This document shows, piece after piece, positions 43,237 through 52,157 of a DNA stretch of 64,000 nucleotides. Under the pieces are notes generated by a model that was not told the DNA's origin, made no database searches, and saw only the letters and a list, made by a program, of their open reading frames with translations. Source of the DNA: CAYUCJ01 sp049282265. GTDB taxonomy: Bacteria; Desulfobacterota; DSM-4660; Desulfatiglandales; Desulfatiglandaceae. The DNA lies in the NCBI GenBank assembly GCA_049282265.1, contig JBAPTR010000177.1:3069-67068 (forward strand), written 5' to 3'. Numbering within the stretch: the stretch's first letter is position 1; each line of letters starts with the position of its first letter. The position numbers were made by a program, and so were the translations under genes.

Positions 43237-43718
43237 CTGAGGATCTCCCCGAAGAAAATCCCTGTTATAACCGCAACAATAAGTGCGATGAAAAGGCTCA
43301 GTACATTTCTTATGATCGTAACTTTCCCCCCAAAATATTTTTTTTCTATGGGAAACGTGACAAAACCCACCATCATCAATGTGGTTGTGAATGCGGAAAT
43401 GACCGTATATGTGACGCCCTTTTTAAGTAAAATGCCACAAAGGGGGAAAGCTATGAAACCGGGCAAAAGAGTTATGGAACCAAAGAATGATGCCATCAAA
43501 ACACCTTCGAACATTTTGCCTTTCCCCAGGTAATGCAGGATGAGGCTATCAGGCACAAGAGCGAGGATGATAGATACAAGGACGAGCATTGCTGCAAATG
43601 CCGGAAGGATCTTCACAAACTTTTTGAAGGCGATTTTTATTGCCCTGTAAGTCTTGCCGCGGTCGGCAATGAAAGAGACCCCCACGGCAATAACTAACAA
43701 TAAGTAGAGGAAATACAT
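43233..43718 (-). CDS. ArsP-type permease half, subunit A
   Basis: The 161-residue membrane protein has about five hydrophobic helices and the half-motif GSITLLPGFIAFPLCGILL. It is similar in length and layout to the next gene, with which it overlaps by four bases. Two intact half-length genes with coupled starts argue for a split transporter and not for a disrupted gene. The substrate is unknown; neighbouring genes suggest an arsenic or thiol-bound species. Confidence 0.8.
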   Translation of the reverse strand: MYFLYLLLVIAVGVSFIADRGKTYRAIKIAFKKFVKILPAFAAMLVLVSIILALVPDSLILHYLGKGKMFEGVLMASFFGSITLLPGFIAFPLCGILLKKGVTYTVISAFTTTLMMVGFVTFPIEKKYFGGKVTIIRNVLSLFIALIVAVITGIFFGEILR

Positions 43719-43874
43719 AAAAAAATATGCCTCATCTCGCCAACCCCAACCTGTTTTTGGCTGGAAGAAGGCATTTAGCTGCCGTTTCCCCCGGGAGTAA
43801 GCCCGGAAGAGAACAGCGCCCTCTCGACAGTGGCAGGCAAAAAGACCTCCTGCCCCTCTTCATTGAGCTATTAC

Positions 43875-43898
43875 AAAAAGTCCACGGACGTACTTTTT
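43875..43898. terminator. repeat-derived hairpin between RND and permease genes
   Basis: AAAAAGTCCACGGACGTACTTTTT is a 24-base near-palindrome, shown here as arms AAAAAGT and ACTTTTT around CCACGGACGT. It carries A and T runs on both sides and could terminate in either direction. With the following TTACGATTCCATCA (to 43910) it is an end fragment of the fold-back repeat family. Confidence 0.55.
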
Positions 43899-43907
43899 AC
43901 GATTCCA

Positions 43908-46900
43908 TCATTTGATCAGATCGGCCTTTTCTTTCTTGCTATCCGCCCAATAGACAAACATGGGTATAAAAATGAGGGTAACGAAACTTAAAAGTCCACC
44001 AATGGAGACATCTGCCAGCGGTGAGAGTCTTTCCATACCGATTGCTCGTTCGAATGCGATGGGCAGCATGCCGGCCATCGTTCCAAATGACGTCATCAAG
44101 ATCGGGCGATAGCGAAGTTTCAAACTTTCCAGCGCGCTATTGAATGCATCTCTCTGCTTTCGTATATCTTTATAAAAATCAACAAATAAGACAGCGTTTT
44201 TTATAATAATACCAAAAAGCAAAATAACGCCGACCATGCTCGGCAGACATTGCGGTTTGTCAGTGAGCAGCATCATCCAGGACCCGCCAACAAGCGACAA
44301 TGGCAAAATGAGGATCATGATCAGTGACATCCTGACAGACTTATAAATAACAATCAGGGTTAAAAGCATGGCAACAAGACCCATCGCTAACGCTTTGATC
44401 GTACGCTTAAAACTCTCGTGCATTTGTGCGATGTTGCCCTCATGCGTCACTTCATATCCCGCGGTATCCATGTGTCCCAGTATCTTATCAGAGTCAGCAA
44501 CAATTTGTGAGATTGGCCGTTTGGCACGGTAACCGTTTATATCAATACTATAAAGCAGTTTATCTCTTTCTAATTTAGCCTGGGTCATCTTGTAATTGAT
44601 GCTTGCAATCTGTTCGAGAGGAATGTCACCAAATTTTGTGTGGATAGGCAAAAGCCTGACAGCTTGTAGATTTTTACTGAAAATTCCTTTGAGATACATT
44701 TTTACAAATTGTGTATTCATCGACTCAAAATCACCACTGAGAGATGCAATCTGGTCTTTCATAGGAATTTGCATCGCAATTTGTGCGGGTGATAAACCAT
44801 ACGATAATGCCTTGTTGACATCAATCTTCAGAACAGCCTCACTCAGATCCTTATTCCAGCTAATATTGGTACTTTTCAGTCCTCTGATATTCTTAATGGC
44901 TTGTTCGATTTTATGTGCTTCGATGGGCAGCCCATCATAGGTCGGCGATTTCAAACGGATATCCAAAGGTGCCTTGATGCTCGAAAGCGGCGTCGCCCCA
45001 AAATCATAGACGTCAGCGCTTTTTAGACCAACAAGCGTATGCAAGCGATCCCTGATTTCATCTTCCAACTGCCAAATAGTTTGTTTTCTGTGGAAACGAT
45101 CGACACAGTTGATCGTAATAACCGCCTCACTGGGGAGTGCTCCACTACCGAGAGACAAGACACCGGCTTCTGAACCGAATGATATGGAACTCATCTTAAC
45201 ATATTTTTGAGTATTCAGCCATTGTATGAAAGGTTTGAGATGGTGCTCTGCCTGTTCTACCGTGTCGTTCGTGCTAAAATATACCTTTGCCTTGACAATA
45301 CCCGTATCCATCGGCGGCATAAGATCTTGTCCGACAAGCGGCATAACATTTCTTACGCTCAGAAGAAGCACTGCCAATGCGCCGATTGTAATGGCTATCT
45401 TTCGAAATGTGGCATATTTCCCGTTGCTAAAGTGCAAAACGGATAAGAATGGAGCGATGCCTTTTGCTAAACTGTGTTGATAGATCCACTCAAGCCGCTT
45501 CTCGATATTGGTTTTACCTGTGCCTTTTCTATAGAGATACAATGAAAGCCTCGGAATAAATCCGATGGATAAAACATAGGATACCAACATGGCAACAATC
45601 ATGGTCCCGATCAGGGGCCTAAAAATATGCTGTTGGTAGCCTCCCACAAACAGCATCGGAGAAACAATAGCCACTGTTGCCGCCGTTCCGGCAAAAATAG
45701 GTGCTATGACTTCTTTGGTACCTTTGATGATTGCAGTCTCGATATCTTCTTTAAGTTCTTGCATGTGTCGTTCTATATTCTCTAAAACAACCACAGCATC
45801 ATCCACAAGCATTCCAAGTGACAAGATAATCGCGGTATAAACGACGATATTGAGCTCTCCGCCAAAGAGCCACAATATTGCCAAAGAGGAAAAAAATACC
45901 ATGGGTATGGAAATGGCGGCAGCGATCAACGCCTTGAAATTACCCAGAAAGAAGAGAAGGACTAAAAGCGTAAAAATAATAGCATCACGTAGAGACTGGA
46001 GCATATTGGCATTGGAGGTCTCTACCAAATTCCTCTGAGTGTCACTGATCTGAAAATTGATATTCGGGTATCGTTGCGCGAGTTTCTTGATTTCGGCGCG
46101 TGCGGCATTGCTGACATCAAGGACACTTCCGCCAGGTGCCCTTTGTATTGCCAGGGCAACCGCCTCTTTTCCATTTCCAAAGTATCCTGAAAATCTTCTT
46201 TGATGTCCCCATGATACATCCGCAATATCTTGCAGCATCACATTGGGCAACACATGTAAATGCTTGAGGCGCTCCATATTGTCTTTCTCACCATAATAGG
46301 TAAGCGTGAAAAACCCGCTGTCACCTTTGACAAAGCCAATAGGTATATTGCGATCAACGGATGCGATAACTTGTATTAGCCGGTCCATATCAATATGATA
46401 TTTTTTTGCCATAAGCGGGTTTACCGTTAGATTGATTGCACTTTGGCGGCCTCCAAAGACCTCAACGTTACCAATCTCCGGATTGCTCAAAAGGTGAGGC
46501 TTGAGAAAGCTGTCTGCTATCTTTCGAATATCACTGAGAGTAATGCTCGCATTTTTTGGTGACAGCGCGACAACATCAACAGGCAAAGTAAAGGCCCCTG
46601 TCGTATAAATCGCGGGATTGGCGTCGCGCGGCAGTTTTGATTTGGCAATAGAGAGCGCATTGCTCACATCAAGTGCTGCCGCCTCAAGTCCCTTCTTGTA
46701 CTCAAATTCTGCCTTGACGATAGAAAGGTTTGGCACATTGACTGAACTTACGTCTCGAACCAGGGAAAGCCTTGAAATTTCCTTCTCAATAGGTTTTGAC
46801 ACTGTATCGGCACTCACCGAAGCAGTAGCTCCCGGAATTTTTGTGATAACGATAACAGTCGGCCTTTCAGCATCTGGAAATAGATTTTTGGGCATCTTCA

Positions 46901-46982
46901 CAAGCCCGATAACACCCATAACAAAAAACAATACAATTAAACTGAAGAGCAGATGCGGTCTTTTATAAAATAATTCAAACAT
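43908..46982 (-). CDS. RND efflux pump inner-membrane subunit
   Basis: The 1024-residue protein has the AcrB/HAE1 layout: one N-terminal helix, a periplasmic loop, helices 2-6, a second loop and helices 8-12. Typical signatures are LSLGMLVDDAVVVLENIERH in helix 4, and ILLFGIIIKNAVLFVDF in the second half. It takes compounds from the periplasm or inner membrane and passes them to the adaptor and TolC-like channel encoded upstream. The start directly follows the adaptor stop. It could export organics or soft-metal compounds; the HAE1-type loop favours organic substrates. Confidence 0.93.
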   Translation of the reverse strand: MFELFYKRPHLLFSLIVLFFVMGVIGLVKMPKNLFPDAERPTVIVITKIPGATASVSADTVSKPIEKEISRLSLVRDVSSVNVPNLSIVKAEFEYKKGLEAAALDVSNALSIAKSKLPRDANPAIYTTGAFTLPVDVVALSPKNASITLSDIRKIADSFLKPHLLSNPEIGNVEVFGGRQSAINLTVNPLMAKKYHIDMDRLIQVIASVDRNIPIGFVKGDSGFFTLTYYGEKDNMERLKHLHVLPNVMLQDIADVSWGHQRRFSGYFGNGKEAVALAIQRAPGGSVLDVSNAARAEIKKLAQRYPNINFQISDTQRNLVETSNANMLQSLRDAIIFTLLVLLFFLGNFKALIAAAISIPMVFFSSLAILWLFGGELNIVVYTAIILSLGMLVDDAVVVLENIERHMQELKEDIETAIIKGTKEVIAPIFAGTAATVAIVSPMLFVGGYQQHIFRPLIGTMIVAMLVSYVLSIGFIPRLSLYLYRKGTGKTNIEKRLEWIYQHSLAKGIAPFLSVLHFSNGKYATFRKIAITIGALAVLLLSVRNVMPLVGQDLMPPMDTGIVKAKVYFSTNDTVEQAEHHLKPFIQWLNTQKYVKMSSISFGSEAGVLSLGSGALPSEAVITINCVDRFHRKQTIWQLEDEIRDRLHTLVGLKSADVYDFGATPLSSIKAPLDIRLKSPTYDGLPIEAHKIEQAIKNIRGLKSTNISWNKDLSEAVLKIDVNKALSYGLSPAQIAMQIPMKDQIASLSGDFESMNTQFVKMYLKGIFSKNLQAVRLLPIHTKFGDIPLEQIASINYKMTQAKLERDKLLYSIDINGYRAKRPISQIVADSDKILGHMDTAGYEVTHEGNIAQMHESFKRTIKALAMGLVAMLLTLIVIYKSVRMSLIMILILPLSLVGGSWMMLLTDKPQCLPSMVGVILLFGIIIKNAVLFVDFYKDIRKQRDAFNSALESLKLRYRPILMTSFGTMAGMLPIAFERAIGMERLSPLADVSIGGLLSFVTLIFIPMFVYWADSKKEKADLIK

Positions 46983-48068
46983 TTATCGCTCCTTTATCCT
47001 TACTCCGGCCAGGAGCTTTAACAAGATATCCGGTTTGGCAATAACAATTTTTTTATCTGCAATTTTGTCATCAACAGCAATTCCCTCAATTCCGCTTGCT
47101 CTTATAGAAATTTCCAGCGGTTTTGCCCTATCGCCTCCAACCACAAAGCAATAAGCCTTGCCCTGTTTTTGCAAGATCGCATTTAAAGGAACTTTTACAC
47201 CTCTCCCATCAAATATCACCACCTTAACTTCTACTCTTTCTCCGACAACGACATCACCCGTAATCTCCGCTCTATAGGCAACAAGCCCGTTAAGTGAATT
47301 ATTTAAAACTTTGAGGGGATATTTTTCCCCCTTGTAGATAAGTTGCTTCGGTTTTACATCTGTTGGCATTCGCAAAAGTAAATATTTATTCTCCTCGCTC
47401 TGAAGCTTAAGGAGTGGCTTGCCCGGCATTGCCATATCACCCACTGTTGCCATGGCTTCCCCCACTAATCCAGTAAACGGGGCCTTGATCTTCGTATAAG
47501 TCAGTAGATTTCTGATCTCATTTGATTGTTCCTTTAACAGCAATATCTTGTTGTTTAATGCCTCTATGCCGGCTCTTAGTGCGGCTATGTTACTTTCTTC
47601 ATTTTGATACTGTTCTACCGAAGCGCCCTTGACATCTAACAACGCCTTTGTTCTTTTGTGGGTTAATTCATTATTTTTTAAGGCAACCTGTTTAGCCTCA
47701 ATGTCTGCTTTAATTGAATCAATCTGCAACTTTATTTCTTTTAATTTTAATCTCTCGGAAGCATCGTCGATTCTCAGGACAATTTCTCCTTTATTCACTT
47801 TGTCGCCGCTTTTTTTTATCTGTAAAATCCTGCCTGCGAGTTTTGTGGAAACAGTGATGTCTTTATCGCTTTCAACAGTTGCAATATATGGCAAACTTAG
47901 TTCAAAAGTCGTAATTTTAGGCGTAATCGTTTTCACGATGATGCTGTACTCTTTCATTGCAGGTATTTTAGCTATGTCACTTTTCTTTTTCTTGATTATT
48001 CTTATTCCTCCTACTATCAAAGCAACTGCTATAAGTAACAAAATTATGCTTTTTATAACTTTTTTCAT
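46983..48068 (-). CDS. RND efflux periplasmic adaptor
   Basis: The 361-residue protein has an N-terminal anchor helix (about residues 5-24), then barrel-lipoyl-hairpin layout of membrane fusion proteins: VSTKLAGRILQIKKSGDKVNKGE (lipoyl half, quoted in part), a long coiled hairpin (about residues 95-190) and FTGLVGEAMATVGDMAMPGK (second lipoyl half). The ATG at 48068 is chosen because AAAGGAG precedes it; it overlaps the stop of the outer-membrane gene by four bases. It joins the pump to the TolC-like channel. Confidence 0.9.
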   Translation of the reverse strand: MKKVIKSIILLLIAVALIVGGIRIIKKKKSDIAKIPAMKEYSIIVKTITPKITTFELSLPYIATVESDKDITVSTKLAGRILQIKKSGDKVNKGEIVLRIDDASERLKLKEIKLQIDSIKADIEAKQVALKNNELTHKRTKALLDVKGASVEQYQNEESNIAALRAGIEALNNKILLLKEQSNEIRNLLTYTKIKAPFTGLVGEAMATVGDMAMPGKPLLKLQSEENKYLLLRMPTDVKPKQLIYKGEKYPLKVLNNSLNGLVAYRAEITGDVVVGERVEVKVVIFDGRGVKVPLNAILQKQGKAYCFVVGGDRAKPLEISIRASGIEGIAVDDKIADKKIVIAKPDILLKLLAGVRIKER

Positions 48069-49357
48069 CTCACTACTCCTTTGAGATCGGTACCATAGAG
48101 GACGGCCTGCTCTGCGATGAGACGCCATTGCCGGTCTTCCCAAAATGACTGCTGTGTCTCCGCGTCCAGGAGATCCACCTCATATTTGAGATAGTCCTCT
48201 ATGGTCATGCGCCTGTTTTTGTAGGCGACCTTGGCGATTTTGAGGATCTTCCTTGCGAGGCCAATGTTTTTCCTCGATTTTTGGATGGCCTCTTTGATCA
48301 CCGGGCGCTGCTTCTTTATCTCCGCTGCCTTGGCATCAAGGTCCTGTTTCGTTTTTCGATATTTCGCTTTCACCTTTTTCAATTGGATACGCGCCAGTTG
48401 TTCATCTACGCGGGAAGTCCTGTCAAGCAGGGGAAAGGTTACATTGAGAGAGAGCCTCCGATAATCCCGGTCTATCCAGTCGTCCGTATTATAAGCGCTT
48501 CCAACGTTTTCCGTATAGCTCCCGTTCAGGAAGAGTTTTGGATAACGGTAATCCCTTTTCACCTGGAGGTTGTGGCGGGCCGCTTCAATGTCGTCACCTA
48601 ACAATCTGAGTGCGATATAACCCCCTTGTGCCGGAAGTCCCTCCCTGAGTGACATGGGGACGGGGGCATCGAGGGTGACCCCGGTTATGGCGGAGATATC
48701 ACGTGAAATGGCAATGCGTTTTGTGGAGATACTATCTTGTTGGATATTCAGGCTTTCTATTAGCTTTTCGATTTTGAAGAGGTCCGATTCAGGGAGCCTT
48801 CCATTGCGCACCTGGATCTCCACTATTTCCCTTGTTTTTTCAAGTGAGGCAATCCGTTCATGGATAAGATTTTCAAGCTGGGAAAGATAGGATAAGGAGC
48901 TGTTGAGGGACACCACAGCAGATTGATTGCCGATGAGGGTAATTGTTTTCTTGACGGTGGTTTTTCGGGCCAGGGCTTTTAGCTGTTTTGCAGTATCAAA
49001 TATCTCTTTGACAAAGACGGGCATGCTTGCCTGGATACCATATCGGCCGATATCCCTTGAAAAGGGGATTGATTCACCTGCCTGGATGTTGACCTCGGTG
49101 GGAGGCATGGGCCGGAGATTGGTGGGTGAATTGTAGTTTTCATAAGAGCCGATTGCGGATATCTTCGGGTAAAGCGGAGCGTAGGCCTTTTTCACTGCGA
49201 TTTTTGCCTGCTCGATGCCGAGTTCATCGATCCTGGCCTGTGGCTGCCGTGTCACCGCTTTGAAAAGGGTGTCCATATCCATGGCACCGGCCTCCACCGG
49301 AATAATGAAGAGGATCGAAAAGAGCATCATTATTTTTTTAATGTGTTTCCCGTTCAT
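48065..49357 (-). CDS. TolC-family outer-membrane channel
   Basis: The 430-residue protein has a signal peptide (KIMMLFSILFIIPVEAGA) and two repeats of long amphipathic helices and short strands as in TolC. Examples are EQAKIAVKKAYAPLYPKISA in the first half and RLSLNVTFPLLDRTSRVDEQ in the second. AAGGAGG stands before the ATG. It is the first gene of the three-gene efflux operon, about 350 bases after the operator-controlled promoter. Confidence 0.9.
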   Translation of the reverse strand: MNGKHIKKIMMLFSILFIIPVEAGAMDMDTLFKAVTRQPQARIDELGIEQAKIAVKKAYAPLYPKISAIGSYENYNSPTNLRPMPPTEVNIQAGESIPFSRDIGRYGIQASMPVFVKEIFDTAKQLKALARKTTVKKTITLIGNQSAVVSLNSSLSYLSQLENLIHERIASLEKTREIVEIQVRNGRLPESDLFKIEKLIESLNIQQDSISTKRIAISRDISAITGVTLDAPVPMSLREGLPAQGGYIALRLLGDDIEAARHNLQVKRDYRYPKLFLNGSYTENVGSAYNTDDWIDRDYRRLSLNVTFPLLDRTSRVDEQLARIQLKKVKAKYRKTKQDLDAKAAEIKKQRPVIKEAIQKSRKNIGLARKILKIAKVAYKNRRMTIEDYLKYEVDLLDAETQQSFWEDRQWRLIAEQAVLYGTDLKGVVR

Positions 49358-49704
49358 ATGCCGCCTCCTTGGGTGGAAAATAAATCGTCGTTAAATGGGG
49401 TCAGTAAAGAAGAGAATCAGGAGACTGGAGCCGCCTATTTCTTTCACGTCAACATGGTGGTGGTGCCCGGGAGCCCTCTTTCCACTCTATCAAAACCCTT
49501 TGGTGCCAGTTCGGTTCTTAGCAAACCGGTTTCATGAGATTTAATTTCCCTATTTCCATTTAACAATTTATCAGAAAACAATATGAACACTATACTAAGG
49601 CCTTATGATTGATGGCAGAGCGTATCTCTGTGAGGTTATCACTGTCTTGTTTATCCTCAAAGCGGCCCATGTCAGCTTCATGAAGACCTTTCCCTCCTGC
49701 CCTC

Positions 49705-49749
49705 TATATTCTGTTTTTGGAATATAATAGCGAACCTCCACCCTGTCAA
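49705..49749 (-). promoter_or_regulatory. RND operon promoter with TATATTC-N8-GAATATA operator
   Basis: On the minus strand TTGACA (49749-49744) and TATATT (49726-49721) are 17 bases apart. TATATTC-N8-GAATATA (49705-49726) covers the -10 box exactly as at 42530-42551. The 350-bp leader down to the TolC gene holds no clear gene; a 26-codon frame starting at 49670 has no ribosome binding site. Confidence 0.85.
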
Positions 49750-49845
49750 GGAAAAAGTCAAGCGTTCCTCAGAAAAAATGTTCCTAATATTATCCTGCTT
49801 TTATGCGAATATCCCCGGCAGCGATTCCTCGAATTTGTTCAGTGC

Positions 49846-49874
49846 TTGACTCATGTTTCCGTGCTGGCTAGAAT
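49846..49874 (+). promoter_or_regulatory. promoter for the second MerR-type gene
   Basis: TTGACT (49846-49851) and TAGAAT (49869-49874) are 17 bases apart on the plus strand, about 110 bases before the MerR-type start codon. It diverges from the RND promoter. Confidence 0.6.
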
Positions 49875-49982
49875 GGTTTGATGAACGTGGCGTTGCTGGA
49901 TAATGCTCACGGATATCTGAATAGGGAAACCTTTCACAACCTTGAGATTGAGATAACATGAGAAAAGGGCAATATCGGAACA

Positions 49983-50387
49983 ATGGATTATACCATAAGT
50001 GACGTGTCTTTAAACGTCTCTCTTTCCCAAAAGACTATCAGAGACTACGAAAAATGGGGGCTCATCAAACCCAGACGCCATGCCAGGACCAATAACAGGA
50101 TATACTCCGACTTCGAGATTGATCAGATACGACAGATCACCCGACTTCTCCACGGAGAGGGGTTCACCCTTTCCTGCCTCGGAGTCCTCCTTCAACTGGC
50201 GCCATGCTGGAATATCTTTGATTGCAATCTGAAAAAGGATTGCCCCGCCTTCATATTTCATGATACCCCTTGTTACGAAGTCAGGAAGGAGAAGGAAACC
50301 TTGTGCGGCGGCATCTGTGAGCAGTGCGCCGTTTTTATCAATCGCCATAAAGAAGGGGAAAAAATCCTGGAACGACCCGATCCGTGA
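49983..50387 (+). CDS. MerR-type regulator with Cys-rich C-terminal domain, paralogue 2
   Basis: The 134-residue protein is a close relative of the product at 27.4 kb: head YTISDVSLNVSLSQKTIRDY and tail with APCWNIFDCNLKKDCPAF, DTPCYE and CGGICEQCAV. All eight cysteines of the tail are kept. Its ATG has no strong ribosome binding site; an ATG 26 bases upstream begins MRKGQY, similar to the head of the paralogue, but in another frame. It is divergent from the RND operon, so it may regulate it. An alpha/beta hydrolase follows 24 bp later. Confidence 0.82.
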   Translation: MDYTISDVSLNVSLSQKTIRDYEKWGLIKPRRHARTNNRIYSDFEIDQIRQITRLLHGEGFTLSCLGVLLQLAPCWNIFDCNLKKDCPAFIFHDTPCYEVRKEKETLCGGICEQCAVFINRHKEGEKILERPDP

Positions 50388-50411
50388 TTTTTCCGCCTCC
50401 CGCCAATCGAT

Positions 50412-51251
50412 ATGCTGACTGAATTGATCCTTTTCATCCTCGCCCTCTATCTTCTCCTCACGCTTTGCTTCACCTATCTGGCACACCAGATTCCGCGAAG
50501 AGCCGTCGTGGAATACCCGGACTGGGGGAACCTCACAGATACGCGCATTCCTGCGGTTGACGGTGGAGATCTGGAGGTCTGGCGGGTTGATCCGAATGGC
50601 CCCTCAAGGGGTGTGGTCCTGCTGGCCCACGGCTGGAGCCGCAACCGGGACCGCATGGTGGGGAGGGCTAGGATCTTCGGACAAATGGGGTTTACCACGG
50701 TACTTCACAGCGCCAGGGATCATGGGGGGTCTTCCGGAAACCACTTTATGAACGCCTTCCGATTTGCGGAAGACATCGAGACGGTCATGGGGTGGATCAA
50801 TGAGCCCGTCCTGCTTTACGGGCATTCCATCGGGGCCGCAGGAGCCGTCATCGCCGCGCACAGAAAGGCCGGACAGGTCAGGTTGCTTTTTCTGGAAGGA
50901 TGTTATGCCCGCACCCGTGAGGCCCTGCTCAGACTCTACAGGAACCAAAGTCGGCTTTTGGGGCCCTTCTTCGCTCCCATGATCCTTGTTTGGATGGATA
51001 TTTTCTACCGGTTTCGTCTGGACACGGTCAGCCCGGTCAGGCTGGCCCCATCCATTGATCTTCCTGTCTTGATCATCCACGGCGAAAAGGACCGGAATTT
51101 CCCCTTGGATCACGCCCGGAGACTCATGAAGAGCTTTCCGGCAGGCAGGGCTGATCTCTTCGTAGCCAAAGGCTCGGACCACAGCAGTTCCAGCCTGGAC
51201 CCCGGGTTTCCCGATGCCGTTAAGGCCTTTGTGAACCGGCACATCGCCTGA
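50412..51251 (+). CDS. alpha/beta hydrolase with N-terminal membrane anchor
   Basis: The 279-residue protein starts with a hydrophobic helix (LILFILALYLLLTLCFTYLA), then an alpha/beta hydrolase fold. The catalytic set is visible: Ser in YGHSIGAAG, Asp in HGEKDRNFP and His in GSDHSSS. The oxyanion segment HGWSRNRDRM is also typical. It is probably a membrane-anchored esterase or lipase-like enzyme with active site in the cytoplasm or periplasm depending on anchor direction. Its 3' end overlaps queG by 32 bases on the other strand. Confidence 0.85.
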   Translation: MLTELILFILALYLLLTLCFTYLAHQIPRRAVVEYPDWGNLTDTRIPAVDGGDLEVWRVDPNGPSRGVVLLAHGWSRNRDRMVGRARIFGQMGFTTVLHSARDHGGSSGNHFMNAFRFAEDIETVMGWINEPVLLYGHSIGAAGAVIAAHRKAGQVRLLFLEGCYARTREALLRLYRNQSRLLGPFFAPMILVWMDIFYRFRLDTVSPVRLAPSIDLPVLIIHGEKDRNFPLDHARRLMKSFPAGRADLFVAKGSDHSSSSLDPGFPDAVKAFVNRHIA

Positions 51252-52134
51252 TGGCCCTGATATTGCTCTTTATCTTATCAAGGCCCGCCCTGGCAAAAGC
51301 GGTCTCACCGAATCGTCTGTCAAATGTTGTCCGGTCCATATCCAGAAAGGTTTTGGATGAGGGCAGGCATTCCACCCGTTCATCCATTCCCCGGTTGAAA
51401 GGGCACACTTCCTGGCATCTGTCACACCCGAAAAAACAGTCTCCCATCGCTTTTCCCATCTCAACGTCGATCGGGCCCTTTTTTTCAATGGTGAGATAGG
51501 AGAGGCATTTTCCCGCATCCATGAGAAACGGCCTTTCAAGCGCATTGGTCGGACACGCATCCACGCAACGGCTGCACGTCCCGCACATATTTGCCAATGG
51601 TTTCTGCGCCGTGATGGGAAATATTGCGGTGGTAAGCACTTCAGCCAGAAACAGGTAGGAACCGTGGCCGGGCCTGATGAGCATGTTGTTCTTCCCGATA
51701 AATCCAATGCCCGACGCATAGGCAAAGCTGCGCTCCAGGAGGGGAGCTGAATCTACGCAGATACGCGAACGCTCCCCTGGATATTCTTCGGATATGAGGG
51801 CCACGAGAGGCTTGGCTCTTTCCTTGATCGTTTCATGGTAATCCGGACTCTCCGGTCTAGTGTACCGGGCGGCGGTAAATCCATCGGGAGTGCCGGGTTT
51901 CCCGGTAGGATAGGGATATGCCAGGGAGATAACCGTTAGGCAGTCTTCAAGCACATTCGCCGGATCGGTTTTCAGATTCCGGCGCCTCCCAAGCCAATGC
52001 ATTTCCCCGTACTTCTTGGCGTCTACCCAGCGATTGTATTCAGTAAGAAATGGCGGTTGGCCCGAGCGGCAAAAGCCCGCAGCGATAAACCCCAATTCAA
52101 GCGCCTGCTGAGAAAAACGCGTATGGAAAAACAT
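51220..52134 (-). CDS. queG: epoxyqueuosine reductase-like protein QueG
   Basis: The 304-residue protein has the QueG layout: an N-terminal cobalamin-binding domain with KYGEMHWLGRRRNLKTDP, VDSAPLLERSFAYASGIGFIGKN, and two [4Fe-4S] motifs, CGTCSRCVDACP and CDRCQEVCPFN. It catalyses the last step of queuosine formation in tRNA with B12. It is somewhat shorter than E. coli QueG because the C-terminal HEAT-like part is missing, which is common. The next gene upstream is map. Confidence 0.9.
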   Translation of the reverse strand: MFFHTRFSQQALELGFIAAGFCRSGQPPFLTEYNRWVDAKKYGEMHWLGRRRNLKTDPANVLEDCLTVISLAYPYPTGKPGTPDGFTAARYTRPESPDYHETIKERAKPLVALISEEYPGERSRICVDSAPLLERSFAYASGIGFIGKNNMLIRPGHGSYLFLAEVLTTAIFPITAQKPLANMCGTCSRCVDACPTNALERPFLMDAGKCLSYLTIEKKGPIDVEMGKAMGDCFFGCDRCQEVCPFNRGMDERVECLPSSKTFLDMDRTTFDRRFGETAFARAGLDKIKSNIRAIRRCAGSQRP

Positions 52135-52157
52135 ACTTCAAACCTTGCGGACTCATA

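Noticed and set aside
49590..49670. A 26-codon frame just after the RND promoter, considered as a leader peptide
   Set aside because: It has no ribosome binding site and no regulatory codon run.
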